The notes beneath the pieces are model-generated. The model did not search any database, was not told where the DNA came from, and saw nothing but the letters and a program-made list of their open reading frames with translations. This document shows, piece after piece, positions 1-6,575 of a stretch of DNA of 15,964 bases. Source of the DNA: JANXAZ01 sp037446605 (lineage in GTDB: Bacteria; Pseudomonadota; Alphaproteobacteria; Geminicoccales; Geminicoccaceae); the NCBI GenBank assembly GCA_037446605.1, contig JBBIIE010000072.1, positions 1 through 15,964 of the forward strand, given 5' to 3'. Both the position numbers and the translations under genes were made by a program. Numbering within the stretch: position 1 is the first letter of the stretch; each line of letters starts with the position of its first letter.

Positions 1-2
1 GC

Positions 3-197
3 ACGGTCGTGGCCGATCTCGGGCGCTGGGCGATCGGCTCGGCGGTGCCGGCCTACGCGCTCGTCTTCGCCCTCGAGGCGGGGCTGTTCCTGCTCGCCGC
101 CCTGCTCGCGGCCGGCCTCGGCCGCGACGCCGGCGAGGCCGCCCCGCCGGCCCCGGCGCTGCTCGGTGCGGTCGGTGGTGGACCGGGTGGACGATGA
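3..197 (+). CDS. PucC/LhaA/Bch2-family carrier, C-terminal fragment
   Basis: Only the last 64 codons are in the window; the gene starts upstream of base 1. The peptide is a hydrophobic stretch (roughly AYALVFALEAGLFLLAALLA) followed by a short Gly/Ala/Pro-rich tail, which matches the last membrane helix of the major-facilitator-like PucC/LhaA/Bch2 family. These proteins take part in assembly of light-harvesting complexes or delivery of bacteriochlorophyll in the inner membrane. The family call leans on context: in purple bacteria a bch2-type gene commonly sits directly upstream of bchP, as here. The stop codon (TGA 195-197) overlaps an ATG at 194 in an ATGA arrangement, so translation coupling to bchP is likely. 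Which paralogue it is cannot be decided from this fragment. Confidence 0.7.
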   Translation, partial: TVVADLGRWAIGSAVPAYALVFALEAGLFLLAALLAAGLGRDAGEAAPPAPALLGAVGGGPGGR

Positions 198-240
198 GCC
201 GGTGGACGACGAGCCGGTGGACGACGAGCCGGTGGACGAC
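181..240 (+). repeat. 15-bp tandem repeat at the carrier/bchP junction
   Basis: Three perfect copies of GAGCCGGTGGACGAC lie at 196-210, 211-225 and 226-240, preceded by a degenerate copy at 181-195. The unit is a multiple of three, so in the bchP frame it reads as repeats of SRWTT and does not shift frame. It covers the stop codon of the upstream gene and the space between two candidate bchP starts (194 and 245). Each unit contains GGTGGA, which is a weak Shine-Dalgarno-like string; the last one is about 8 bases before ATG 245. Confidence 0.85.
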
Positions 241-244
241 GAGG

Positions 245-1453
245 ATGACGACCGAGGTGACCTACGACGTGGTGGTGGTCGGCGGTGGACCGGCCGGTGC
301 GACCGCCGCCGCCGAACTCGCCCGGCTCGGATGCTCGGTCCTGCTGCTCGATCGGGCCGGGCGGATCAAGCCGTGCGGCGGCGCCGTCCCGCCCCGCGCC
401 GTCGAGCGCTTCGCGATCCCCGCCTCGCTCCTGGTCGCCCGCATCGGCTGCGCGCGGATCGTCTCGCCCAAGGAGCGCGCGGTCGACATCCCGATCGAGG
501 GGATCGAGCACGGCTTCGTCGGCATGGTCGACCGCGAGGTCTTCGACGAGTGGCTGCGCGGTCGCGCGGCGGCGCTCGGTGCCGAGCGGGCCACCGGGAC
601 CTTCGAGCGGCTCGACCGCGATCCGGACGGGATGGCGCGCGTGGTCTGGCGGTCGCGCGAGGGGTGCCTCCCGGACCCCCTCGCGAGCGTGCGGGCGCGG
701 ATCGTCATCGGCGCCGACGGGGCCGGCTCGGCGGTCGCCCGCCAGGCGGTCCCCGAGGCCACGGCGCGGCGCTTCGTGTTCGCCTACCACGAGGTCTGCG
801 AGGCGCCCCCGGCGGGCCTCGCCGACTACGACGGACGGCGCTGCGACGTCGTCTACGACGGACGGCTCTCGCCCGACTTCTACGCCTGGCTGTTCCCGCA
901 CGGGGCCACCTTCAGCATCGGCACCGGCAGCGCCTGCAAGGGCTTCGCGCTCCGCCAGGCGGTCGCGGCCTACCGTCGCCGCATGGGGCTCGAGGGGGTG
1001 CGCACGATCCGCCGCGAGGGCGCGCCGATCCCGCTCGAGCCGCTGCGGCGCTGGGACAATGGCCGCGACGTGCTGCTCGCCGGCGACGCCGCCGGTGTCG
1101 TCGCCCCGGCCTCGGGCGAGGGGATCTTCTACGCCCTGGAGGGCGGCCGGCTCGCCGCCGAGGCGGCCCACGCCACCCTCGCCTCCGGCGATCCGCGCGA
1201 GCTCGCCCGCGCCCGCCGCCGCTTCCTGCGCGCCCACGGCGCGGTCTTCTGGATCCTCGGGATGATGCAGCGTCACTGGTACACGAGCGACGAGCGTCGC
1301 GAGCGCTTCGTCGCCATCTGCCGCGACCGGGACGTGCAGGAGCTGACCTTCGACGCCTACATGAACAAGGAGCTGGTCAAGGCGCGGCCGCTCGCGCATC
1401 TGCGCATCTTCCTCAAGAACCTGGCCCACCTCGCGGGCCTCGTGCCGGCTTGA
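245..1453 (+). CDS. bchP: Geranylgeranyl diphosphate/bacteriochlorophyllide reductase BchP
   Basis: BchP reduces the geranylgeranyl tail of bacteriochlorophyll (or geranylgeranyl diphosphate) to phytyl, one of the last steps of bacteriochlorophyll a synthesis at the inner membrane. The 402-residue protein starts with a Rossmann FAD-binding motif GGGPAG (residues 13-18), followed by the family-typical KPCGGA (42-47) and a second flavin motif GDAAG (280-284) leading into SGEGIFYALEGG. Length agrees with the family's usual 390-400 residues. I chose ATG 245 because it gives the usual short lead (MTTEVTYDVVVVGGG). ATG 194, which overlaps the upstream stop codon, would add 17 residues of SRWTT repeats; it is possible but looks non-homologous. 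The tspO start overlaps its stop, so the genes form one operon. Confidence 0.95.
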   Translation: MTTEVTYDVVVVGGGPAGATAAAELARLGCSVLLLDRAGRIKPCGGAVPPRAVERFAIPASLLVARIGCARIVSPKERAVDIPIEGIEHGFVGMVDREVFDEWLRGRAAALGAERATGTFERLDRDPDGMARVVWRSREGCLPDPLASVRARIVIGADGAGSAVARQAVPEATARRFVFAYHEVCEAPPAGLADYDGRRCDVVYDGRLSPDFYAWLFPHGATFSIGTGSACKGFALRQAVAAYRRRMGLEGVRTIRREGAPIPLEPLRRWDNGRDVLLAGDAAGVVAPASGEGIFYALEGGRLAAEAAHATLASGDPRELARARRRFLRAHGAVFWILGMMQRHWYTSDERRERFVAICRDRDVQELTFDAYMNKELVKARPLAHLRIFLKNLAHLAGLVPA

Positions 1454-1950
1454 GCGGGCCCGACCGCACCGCCCGCCTGCGCGCGGTGGCGTACGCCGCC
1501 GCGGTGGCGGTCGGGGTCGCCGTGCTGGGCGGCCTCGCCACCGATCTCGGTCCCTGGTACCGGTCCCTGGCCAAGCCCGCCTTCCAGCCGCCCGACTGGC
1601 TGTTCGGGCCGGCCTGGACGCTGATCTACGCCTGTGCCGCCGCGGCCGCCGCGGAGGCTTGGCTGCGCGCCCCCGACCCGTTGCGTCGCCGCGAGGTGGT
1701 CGAGCTGTTCCTCCTCAACGGCGGCCTGAACCTGCTCTGGAGCATCCTGTTCTTCCGCTTCCGCAGACCCGATTGGGCGCTCCTCGAGGTGGGCGCGCTC
1801 TGGCTCTCGATCCTGGTGCTCCTCCTGGTGGTGCGCGGCTTCAGCCGGCCGAGCGCCTGGCTGCTCCTGCCCTACCTCGCCTGGGTCGGCTTCGCCGCCG
1901 TCCTCAACCTGGCCGTGGTCCATCTGAACGCACCGTTCGGCGCACCCTGA
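1450..1950 (+). CDS. tspO: TspO/MBR family tryptophan-rich sensory protein
   Basis: TspO is a small five-helix membrane protein that binds porphyrins. In Rhodobacter it acts as a negative modulator of pigment and photosynthesis gene expression in response to oxygen and light. The 166-residue product has the conserved early block WYRSLAKPAFQPPDW, then FGPAWTLIY, and five hydrophobic segments, including VELFLLNGGLNLLWSILFF and a last one ending AAVLNLAVVHLN. The start is probably TTG 1450, whose last two bases overlap the bchP stop (TGA 1451-1453); GTG 1486 is an alternative that would remove 12 residues. Its place after bchP and before ppsR fits a tetrapyrrole-sensing role. Length matches the family. 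Confidence 0.93.
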   Translation: MSGPDRTARLRAVAYAAAVAVGVAVLGGLATDLGPWYRSLAKPAFQPPDWLFGPAWTLIYACAAAAAAEAWLRAPDPLRRREVVELFLLNGGLNLLWSILFFRFRRPDWALLEVGALWLSILVLLLVVRGFSRPSAWLLLPYLAWVGFAAVLNLAVVHLNAPFGAP

Positions 1951-1959
1951 GGGCCGGGC

Positions 1960-2217
1960 TTGCCGATCGAGCCGCACCCGGTCGACGCGATCCTCCTCCT
2001 CCTCCTCCTCGAGGCGGCCGGGCTCGTCCTCTGGCACCGGCTGGGCGGCCGTGGCCCCGAGCCACGCCGCATCCTGCCCACGCTCGCGGCCGGCTTCTGC
2101 CTCCTGCTCGCCCTGCGCGCCTGCCTCGTGGATGCTCCGGCGCCGCTCGTGGCGCTCTGCCTCGCCGCCGCCCTGGCCGCGCATCTGGCCGACCTCGCCG
2201 GCCGCTGGTCCCGCTGA
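1960..2217 (+). CDS. Small hydrophobic protein of unknown function
   Basis: This 85-residue ORF has a TTG start and begins 9 bases after the tspO stop. It has a hydrophobic run near the N-terminus (DAILLLLLLEAAGLVLWH) and two more (ILPTLAAGFCLLLALRACLV and PLVALCLAAALAAHLADLA), suggesting two or three membrane helices. I do not recognise a family. Tight spacing and the same strand make it a likely last member of the bchP-tspO operon, since the next gene is preceded by a regulatory gap. With such high GC content a chance ORF of this length is possible, but the hydrophobic pattern, good spacing and stop just before a regulatory site favour a real gene. Confidence 0.6.
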   Translation: MPIEPHPVDAILLLLLLEAAGLVLWHRLGGRGPEPRRILPTLAAGFCLLLALRACLVDAPAPLVALCLAAALAAHLADLAGRWSR

Positions 2218-2220
2218 TCC

Positions 2221-2238
2221 TGTGGCGTCCCGGGCACA
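2221..2238. promoter_or_regulatory. PpsR/CrtJ-type operator TGT-N12-ACA upstream of ppsR
   Basis: Bases 2221-2223 are TGT, 2236-2238 are ACA, and exactly 12 bases lie between, which is the known consensus of PpsR/CrtJ binding sites in purple bacteria. It lies just after the small ORF's stop and about 100 bases before the ppsR start. A TAAAGT hexamer at 2246-2251 could be a -10 element, though no good -35 is visible, so the operator would sit over the polymerase site. This suggests autoregulation of the ppsR-bphP pair. Only one perfect site was seen in this gap; PpsR usually binds pairs of sites. Confidence 0.6.
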
Positions 2239-2338
2239 GTTGCGGTAAAGTGCCGCCCGTCGTGACCCAGGCGATGCCGCCGCCCGATGCACGGCACGAC
2301 ATGAGGCGGGCGGCGACGGGGCGTCCCAAGGCATCCAG

Positions 2339-3685
2339 GTGAGCATCGCGCAGCCCGACATCACCTTGCTGCTCGACCTCAAGGGCGTGATCCAGAGGGT
2401 CTCGCTGTCCAACGAGGTGTCGGGCGAGGAGGCCCGGTCCTGGCTCGGCCGGCCCTGGATCGAGACCGCCGACGAGGCCGCCTCGGACAAGATCCGACGG
2501 ATCGTCGAGGAGGCGCGCAGCGAGGGCCTGTCCGCCTTCCGTCAGGTCAACCAGCGCTTCCCGAGCGGCCGCGAGCTGCCGATCGAGTACACCACCATCC
2601 GCCTCGGCGGCCGCGCCGGTCTGCTGGCGGTCGGCCGCAACCTGCAGGCGGTGGCCGAGCTGCAGTCCCGGCTGATCGCCGCGCAGCAGGCGATGGAGCG
2701 CGACTATTGGAAGCTGCGCGAGGTCGAGACCCGCTACCGCCTGCTGTTCGACACCTCCAACGAGGCCGTCCTCTTGGTCCGTGCCGGCGATCTCGGGATC
2801 GTCGAGGCCAACCCCATGGCGATCCGCGCGCTCGGCCTGGCGCCGCACGGCCGCGACCTCCTGCGCGAGGTCGCTCCGGCCGACCGCGAGCCGTTCCAGA
2901 GCATGCTGCAGCGGGTCCGCGAGCAGGGCCGGGCGCCCGGGATCCTGGTCCATCTCGGGCCCGAGCAGCGTTCCTGGCTCGCCCGGGCCACACCGGTCGT
3001 GGCCGAGCCGGGCTACGTCTTCCTCCTCCAGCTCTCGCCGGTCGGCCCGGCGCCGGCGGCGGCCGAGGGCGAGCTCACGGTCCGCCTCGGCCCGCTGGTC
3101 GAGCAGCTGCCCGACGCCCTCGTGCTGGTCGACCGCGAGGGGGTCGTCCACTGGGTCAACCGCGCCTTCCTGGATCTGATCCAGTGCCCCCTGCCGCGCG
3201 CCGTCCTGGGTGAGCGTCTGGGCCGCTGGCTGGATCGTCCGGGTGCCGATCTCGACGTCGTCCTCGCCGCGCTCGACCGCAACGGCACCGTGCGCGGCCT
3301 GTCGAGCGCGATCCGCGGCGAGCTCGGCAGCGAGGTCGAGGTCGAGATCTCGGGCGCGCTCGACGCCGGCCAGCGCGGGCAACGCCTGCTCCTGGTGCTG
3401 CGCGAGCTCGGCTCGCGGCCGCGCGAGGTCCCGGTCGAGCGTGCCGTCGCTTCCCTCCCGGCCCTCGACCCGACACCCGGCCGAGCGCCGCTCCAGCAGC
3501 TCGTGCGCGAGGCGGTCGAGCAGCTCGAGCGGCAGTACATCCTGGCCTCGCTCGAGCGGACCGGCGGCAACCGGACCGCGGCCGCGGCGCTCCTCGGTCT
3601 GTCGCGTCAGAGCCTCTACGCCAAGCTCGAGCGCTACGGCCTCGACGGAGGCAGTTCGGGGAACGGCGCCGACGGGCCCGAATGA
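2339..3685 (+). CDS. ppsR: Photosynthesis gene repressor PpsR/CrtJ
   Basis: PpsR is the redox- or light-modulated repressor of bacteriochlorophyll, carotenoid and light-harvesting genes. The 448-residue protein has an N-terminal PAS-like domain (about 5-100, starting DITLLLDLKGVIQRV), a helical Q-rich linker (about 100-130), a PAS domain (about 130-235, RYRLLFDTSNEAVLLV), a second PAS domain (about 250-365, LPDALVLVDREGVVHWVNRAF), and a C-terminal Fis-type helix-turn-helix (about 395-440, GGNRTAAAALLGLSRQSLY). There is one cysteine only, C283, inside the last PAS domain; the HTH has none. The start is GTG 2339 with AAGG at 2328-2331 as ribosome binding site. The stop overlaps the bphP start (ATGA, 3682-3685), so the two are translationally coupled. 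Length is close to the 464 residues of the Rhodobacter protein. Confidence 0.95.
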   Translation: MSIAQPDITLLLDLKGVIQRVSLSNEVSGEEARSWLGRPWIETADEAASDKIRRIVEEARSEGLSAFRQVNQRFPSGRELPIEYTTIRLGGRAGLLAVGRNLQAVAELQSRLIAAQQAMERDYWKLREVETRYRLLFDTSNEAVLLVRAGDLGIVEANPMAIRALGLAPHGRDLLREVAPADREPFQSMLQRVREQGRAPGILVHLGPEQRSWLARATPVVAEPGYVFLLQLSPVGPAPAAAEGELTVRLGPLVEQLPDALVLVDREGVVHWVNRAFLDLIQCPLPRAVLGERLGRWLDRPGADLDVVLAALDRNGTVRGLSSAIRGELGSEVEVEISGALDAGQRGQRLLLVLRELGSRPREVPVERAVASLPALDPTPGRAPLQQLVREAVEQLERQYILASLERTGGNRTAAAALLGLSRQSLYAKLERYGLDGGSSGNGADGPE

Positions 3686-5874
3686 GCGGGGCCCGGATGG
3701 CCGGCGTGACGATCCCGGCACCGCTCGCCCCGGCGTTCGGCGAGGCCGATCTCTCGAACTGCGAGCGTGAGCAGATCCACCTGGCCGGCGCCATCCAACC
3801 GCACGGCGCCCTCCTCGTGCTGCGCGAGCCCGACCTCGTGATCGTCCAGGCGAGCGCCAATGCCGGGCAGTTCCTCGGCCTCGACGCCACGCCGCTCGGC
3901 CGCCCGCTCGGAGCCCTGGCACCCGAGCTCGCCCGGGAGATCCGCGGCCAGCTGGAGCAGCCGCTCGATCGCATCCCGATCGTGCTGCGGCAGCCGGCGA
4001 GCGCGGCCGCAGGCGCCCTCGACGTCCTGGTGCACCGGCCGTCCGAGGCCGGCCTCGTCCTCGAGCTCGAGCGACCGGGCCCTCCGGTCGACCTGTCGCG
4101 GCACGTCGAGAGGGGCACGGCCGCGATCCTCGCCTGCACCTCGCTCAAGAGCCTCGGCGAGGAGACCACGCGGATCTTCAAGGAGCTCACCGGCTACGAC
4201 CGGGTGATGCTCTACCGCTTCGATGCCGAGGGTCACGGCGAGGTCCTGGCGGAGCGCCGCGAGGCCGGCCTCGAGCCCTATCTCGGCAACCGCTACCCGG
4301 CTTCCGACATCCCGCAGATCGCCCGGCGGCTCTACGAGCGCAACCGCATCCGCGTGCTGGTCGACGTCGGCGCGGCGCAGGTCCCGATCGAGCCGCGCCT
4401 CTCGCCCCTGACCGGTCGCGATCTCGACATGTCGCTCTGCTGCCTGCGCAGCATCTCGCCGATCCACATCCGCTATCTCCGCAACATGGGCGTGGCGGCC
4501 ACCCTCGTGGCCTCGCTGGTCGTGGGTGGACGGCTGTGGGGCCTCGTCGCCTGCCACCACTACGAGCCGCGCCGCACACCCTACGAGACCCGGGCGGTCT
4601 GCGAGCTCCTGGCCGAGACGGTCGCCACCCGGATCGCCGCCCTCGAGAGTTTCCTGCAGGCCCAGGCCGAGCTCCAGGTCCGGCGTCTGGAGCAGCGCAT
4701 GCACGAGGCGATCGCGCGCGAGGGCGACTGGCGGGCGGCGCTCTTCGACAGCTCCGCCTCGCTGCTGCAGCCGGTCGGCGCCAGTGGCGCCGCGCTCCTG
4801 CTCGACGGCCAGGTGTTGACCCTGGGCGAGGTGCCCGGCACCGAGCAGCTCCGCACGATCGGCCGCTGGCTCGACGGACGCGGCCAGAGGGGGCTCGTGT
4901 CGACCGCCTCGCTCGGCCTCGACGAGCCCGACTTCGCGCCGTTGCGCGGCATCGCGAGCGGCCTGCTCGCCGTGCCGGTCTCTTCCCTGCCGGGCGAGTG
5001 GCTGATCTGGCTCAGGCCCGAGCGGATCCGCACCGTCACCTGGGGCGGCAACCCGTTCAAGCCGGTCGAGATCGGCGACGCCCCGGGCGATCTCTCGCCG
5101 CGCCGCTCGTTCGCCAAGTGGCACCAGCTGGTGCAGGGCACGGCCGATCCCTGGAGCACGGCCGATCGGGCGGCGGCGCGTCTGATCGGCGACACGCTCG
5201 GCGACCTGGTCCTGCAGTTCCGCGCCGTGCGTCTCTTGATCGCCCAGGACCAGCTCGACCAGATCGGCCGGCAGGTCGAGGGGGCCGACCAGCCGGTCCT
5301 GATCGCCGATGCGGAGGGTCGGATCCTGGTCGCCAACAGCGGCCTGCGCCGGCTGCTCGGCGCACACCGGCCCCTGCCGACCAGCCTCGACGAGCTGCCC
5401 GGGCGGCTGCGCGATCCGGGCCCGGCGCGCACCGCGCTGCGCGAGCTCCGTCAGGACCGCCGCAGCTGGCGCGCCGAGATCGAGCTGATCGGGCCGTCCG
5501 ACGAGCCGGTCCTGCTCTCGGTCAGGGCCGACCCGGTCCTGGCCGTACCGGGGCGGGTCCTGGGCTTCGTGCTGCTGCTCGGCGATCTGAGCGACGAGCG
5601 CGCCGCCGCGGTCGCCCGGCAGCGCCTGCAGACCGACATCATGGAGCGACACCGGCTCCTGGCCGGCCGGCTCGAGACCGAGGCCGACCTCCTGTTCCGC
5701 AACCTGCTCTCCTCCATCGTCGGCAACGCCCAGCTCGCCGCGCTCGAGATCGCCGACGGGGCCGACCTGGCGCGCGTGTCCGACATGCTCGAGAGCGTGC
5801 GCACCTCGCTCGGCCGGGCCGCCGCCCTGCTCGAGCAGCTCGTCCGCCACGCCGACCCGGGTCCGCGGCGCTAG
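3682..5874 (+). CDS. bphP: Bacteriophytochrome BphP with non-kinase output module
   Basis: This red/far-red photoreceptor of 730 residues binds biliverdin. Photosensory core: PAS with the chromophore-attaching cysteine C27 (DLSNCEREQIHLAGAIQPHG), GAF with PASDIP (206-211) and pocket histidines H262 (SPIHIRYLRNMG) and H292 (CHHYEPR), and PHY with the tongue motif PRRSF (473-477). These positions line up with C24, D207, H260 and H290 of the Deinococcus phytochrome. The C-terminal part has a PAS domain (about 535-640) and a helical segment resembling a kinase dimerisation domain, LLFRNLLSSIVGNAQL (670-685), in which the expected His-Asp is Leu-Leu; no ATP-binding domain follows. Length and layout match Rhodopseudomonas BphP1, which acts by direct contact with a PpsR. 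Overlap with ppsR supports the same partner. Whether its dark state is Pr or Pfr cannot be read here. Confidence 0.95.
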   Translation: MSGARMAGVTIPAPLAPAFGEADLSNCEREQIHLAGAIQPHGALLVLREPDLVIVQASANAGQFLGLDATPLGRPLGALAPELAREIRGQLEQPLDRIPIVLRQPASAAAGALDVLVHRPSEAGLVLELERPGPPVDLSRHVERGTAAILACTSLKSLGEETTRIFKELTGYDRVMLYRFDAEGHGEVLAERREAGLEPYLGNRYPASDIPQIARRLYERNRIRVLVDVGAAQVPIEPRLSPLTGRDLDMSLCCLRSISPIHIRYLRNMGVAATLVASLVVGGRLWGLVACHHYEPRRTPYETRAVCELLAETVATRIAALESFLQAQAELQVRRLEQRMHEAIAREGDWRAALFDSSASLLQPVGASGAALLLDGQVLTLGEVPGTEQLRTIGRWLDGRGQRGLVSTASLGLDEPDFAPLRGIASGLLAVPVSSLPGEWLIWLRPERIRTVTWGGNPFKPVEIGDAPGDLSPRRSFAKWHQLVQGTADPWSTADRAAARLIGDTLGDLVLQFRAVRLLIAQDQLDQIGRQVEGADQPVLIADAEGRILVANSGLRRLLGAHRPLPTSLDELPGRLRDPGPARTALRELRQDRRSWRAEIELIGPSDEPVLLSVRADPVLAVPGRVLGFVLLLGDLSDERAAAVARQRLQTDIMERHRLLAGRLETEADLLFRNLLSSIVGNAQLAALEIADGADLARVSDMLESVRTSLGRAAALLEQLVRHADPGPRR

Positions 5875-6557
5875 ACCGGACCGGCATCGACACGAACGAC
5901 CTCCTCGGCGAGGGCGATCGTGAGCCGGAACGCCTCGCACGCCTCCTCGAGCACCGCCGTCCAGTCGGTCAGCCGCATCCCGGCCCGGTCGAGCGCTGCC
6001 CGGTACTCGCTCCTGGCCCGATCGAGATCGGCCAGATCCGGGAACTCGTAGGAACGGACCGCATCGGGGCCGATCCCCGGTGCCCGGACGAGCAGGTGCC
6101 GCACGATCTGGCCGCCGTTCAGATCGCCCAGGTGGCGCACATAGGCGTGCGCGATCAGGAGCTCCGGTGCGGACGGCGCCACCTGGGCGATCCGCTCCAC
6201 GTACCGTCGCCCCGCTGCGAGCGTCGGGACGGCGCCCGGGTCCGGGCGGCCGGCGAGGACCGCCACGTCCCGCGCGAGCGCCTCGGCACGCCGGAGCTCG
6301 GGCCGGGCGAACGGTGCGACGATCGGGTCGTGGGCGTGTCGGCGCAGACCGTCCTCGAGGGTGCGATAGACCGGCAGGAGGTTGCCCGAGAGGAGCAGGT
6401 AGGCGGACGGGCGGATCCTGCCGCGCAGGAGTTCGGCGATCACCCCGGCGCGCTCGGCACGGCCGTGCAGGATCCGGGTGCGCGCCCGCAGGGCCGCGGC
6501 GAGCCCGGTCCGCGGAAGGTCGCTGCGGGGAGGCTCCGGAGAGGCGGCCGCGACCAT
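5871..6557 (-). CDS. hmuO: Heme oxygenase (biliverdin-producing), HmuO/BphO-like
   Basis: Heme oxygenase opens heme to biliverdin IX-alpha, CO and iron; biliverdin is the chromophore of the neighbouring bacteriophytochrome. The 228-residue product shows the proximal heme ligand H31 in TRILHGRAE and the distal-helix signature YVRHLGDLNGGQ (139-150), with D145 matching the catalytic Asp of the family. It is all-helical and near the usual size of bacterial enzymes. Its stop codon (5871-5873) overlaps the bphP stop on the other strand, so the genes are tail to tail. The ATG at 6557 lies 18 bases after the repA stop on the same strand, with no clear promoter in between and only a weak GGGA ribosome site, so it may be read from the repA transcript. 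It could equally be named bphO. Confidence 0.92.
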   Translation of the reverse strand: MVAAASPEPPRSDLPRTGLAAALRARTRILHGRAERAGVIAELLRGRIRPSAYLLLSGNLLPVYRTLEDGLRRHAHDPIVAPFARPELRRAEALARDVAVLAGRPDPGAVPTLAAGRRYVERIAQVAPSAPELLIAHAYVRHLGDLNGGQIVRHLLVRAPGIGPDAVRSYEFPDLADLDRARSEYRAALDRAGMRLTDWTAVLEEACEAFRLTIALAEEVVRVDAGPV

Positions 6558-6575
6558 GTCCCGAAGACTATGGTC

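Noticed and set aside
3634..5940. Long minus-strand open frame opposite bphP
   Set aside because: It mirrors the bphP coding frame, a common effect in very GC-rich DNA; the product is rich in Arg, Gly and Glu with no recognisable motif, while the plus strand shows clear phytochrome motifs.
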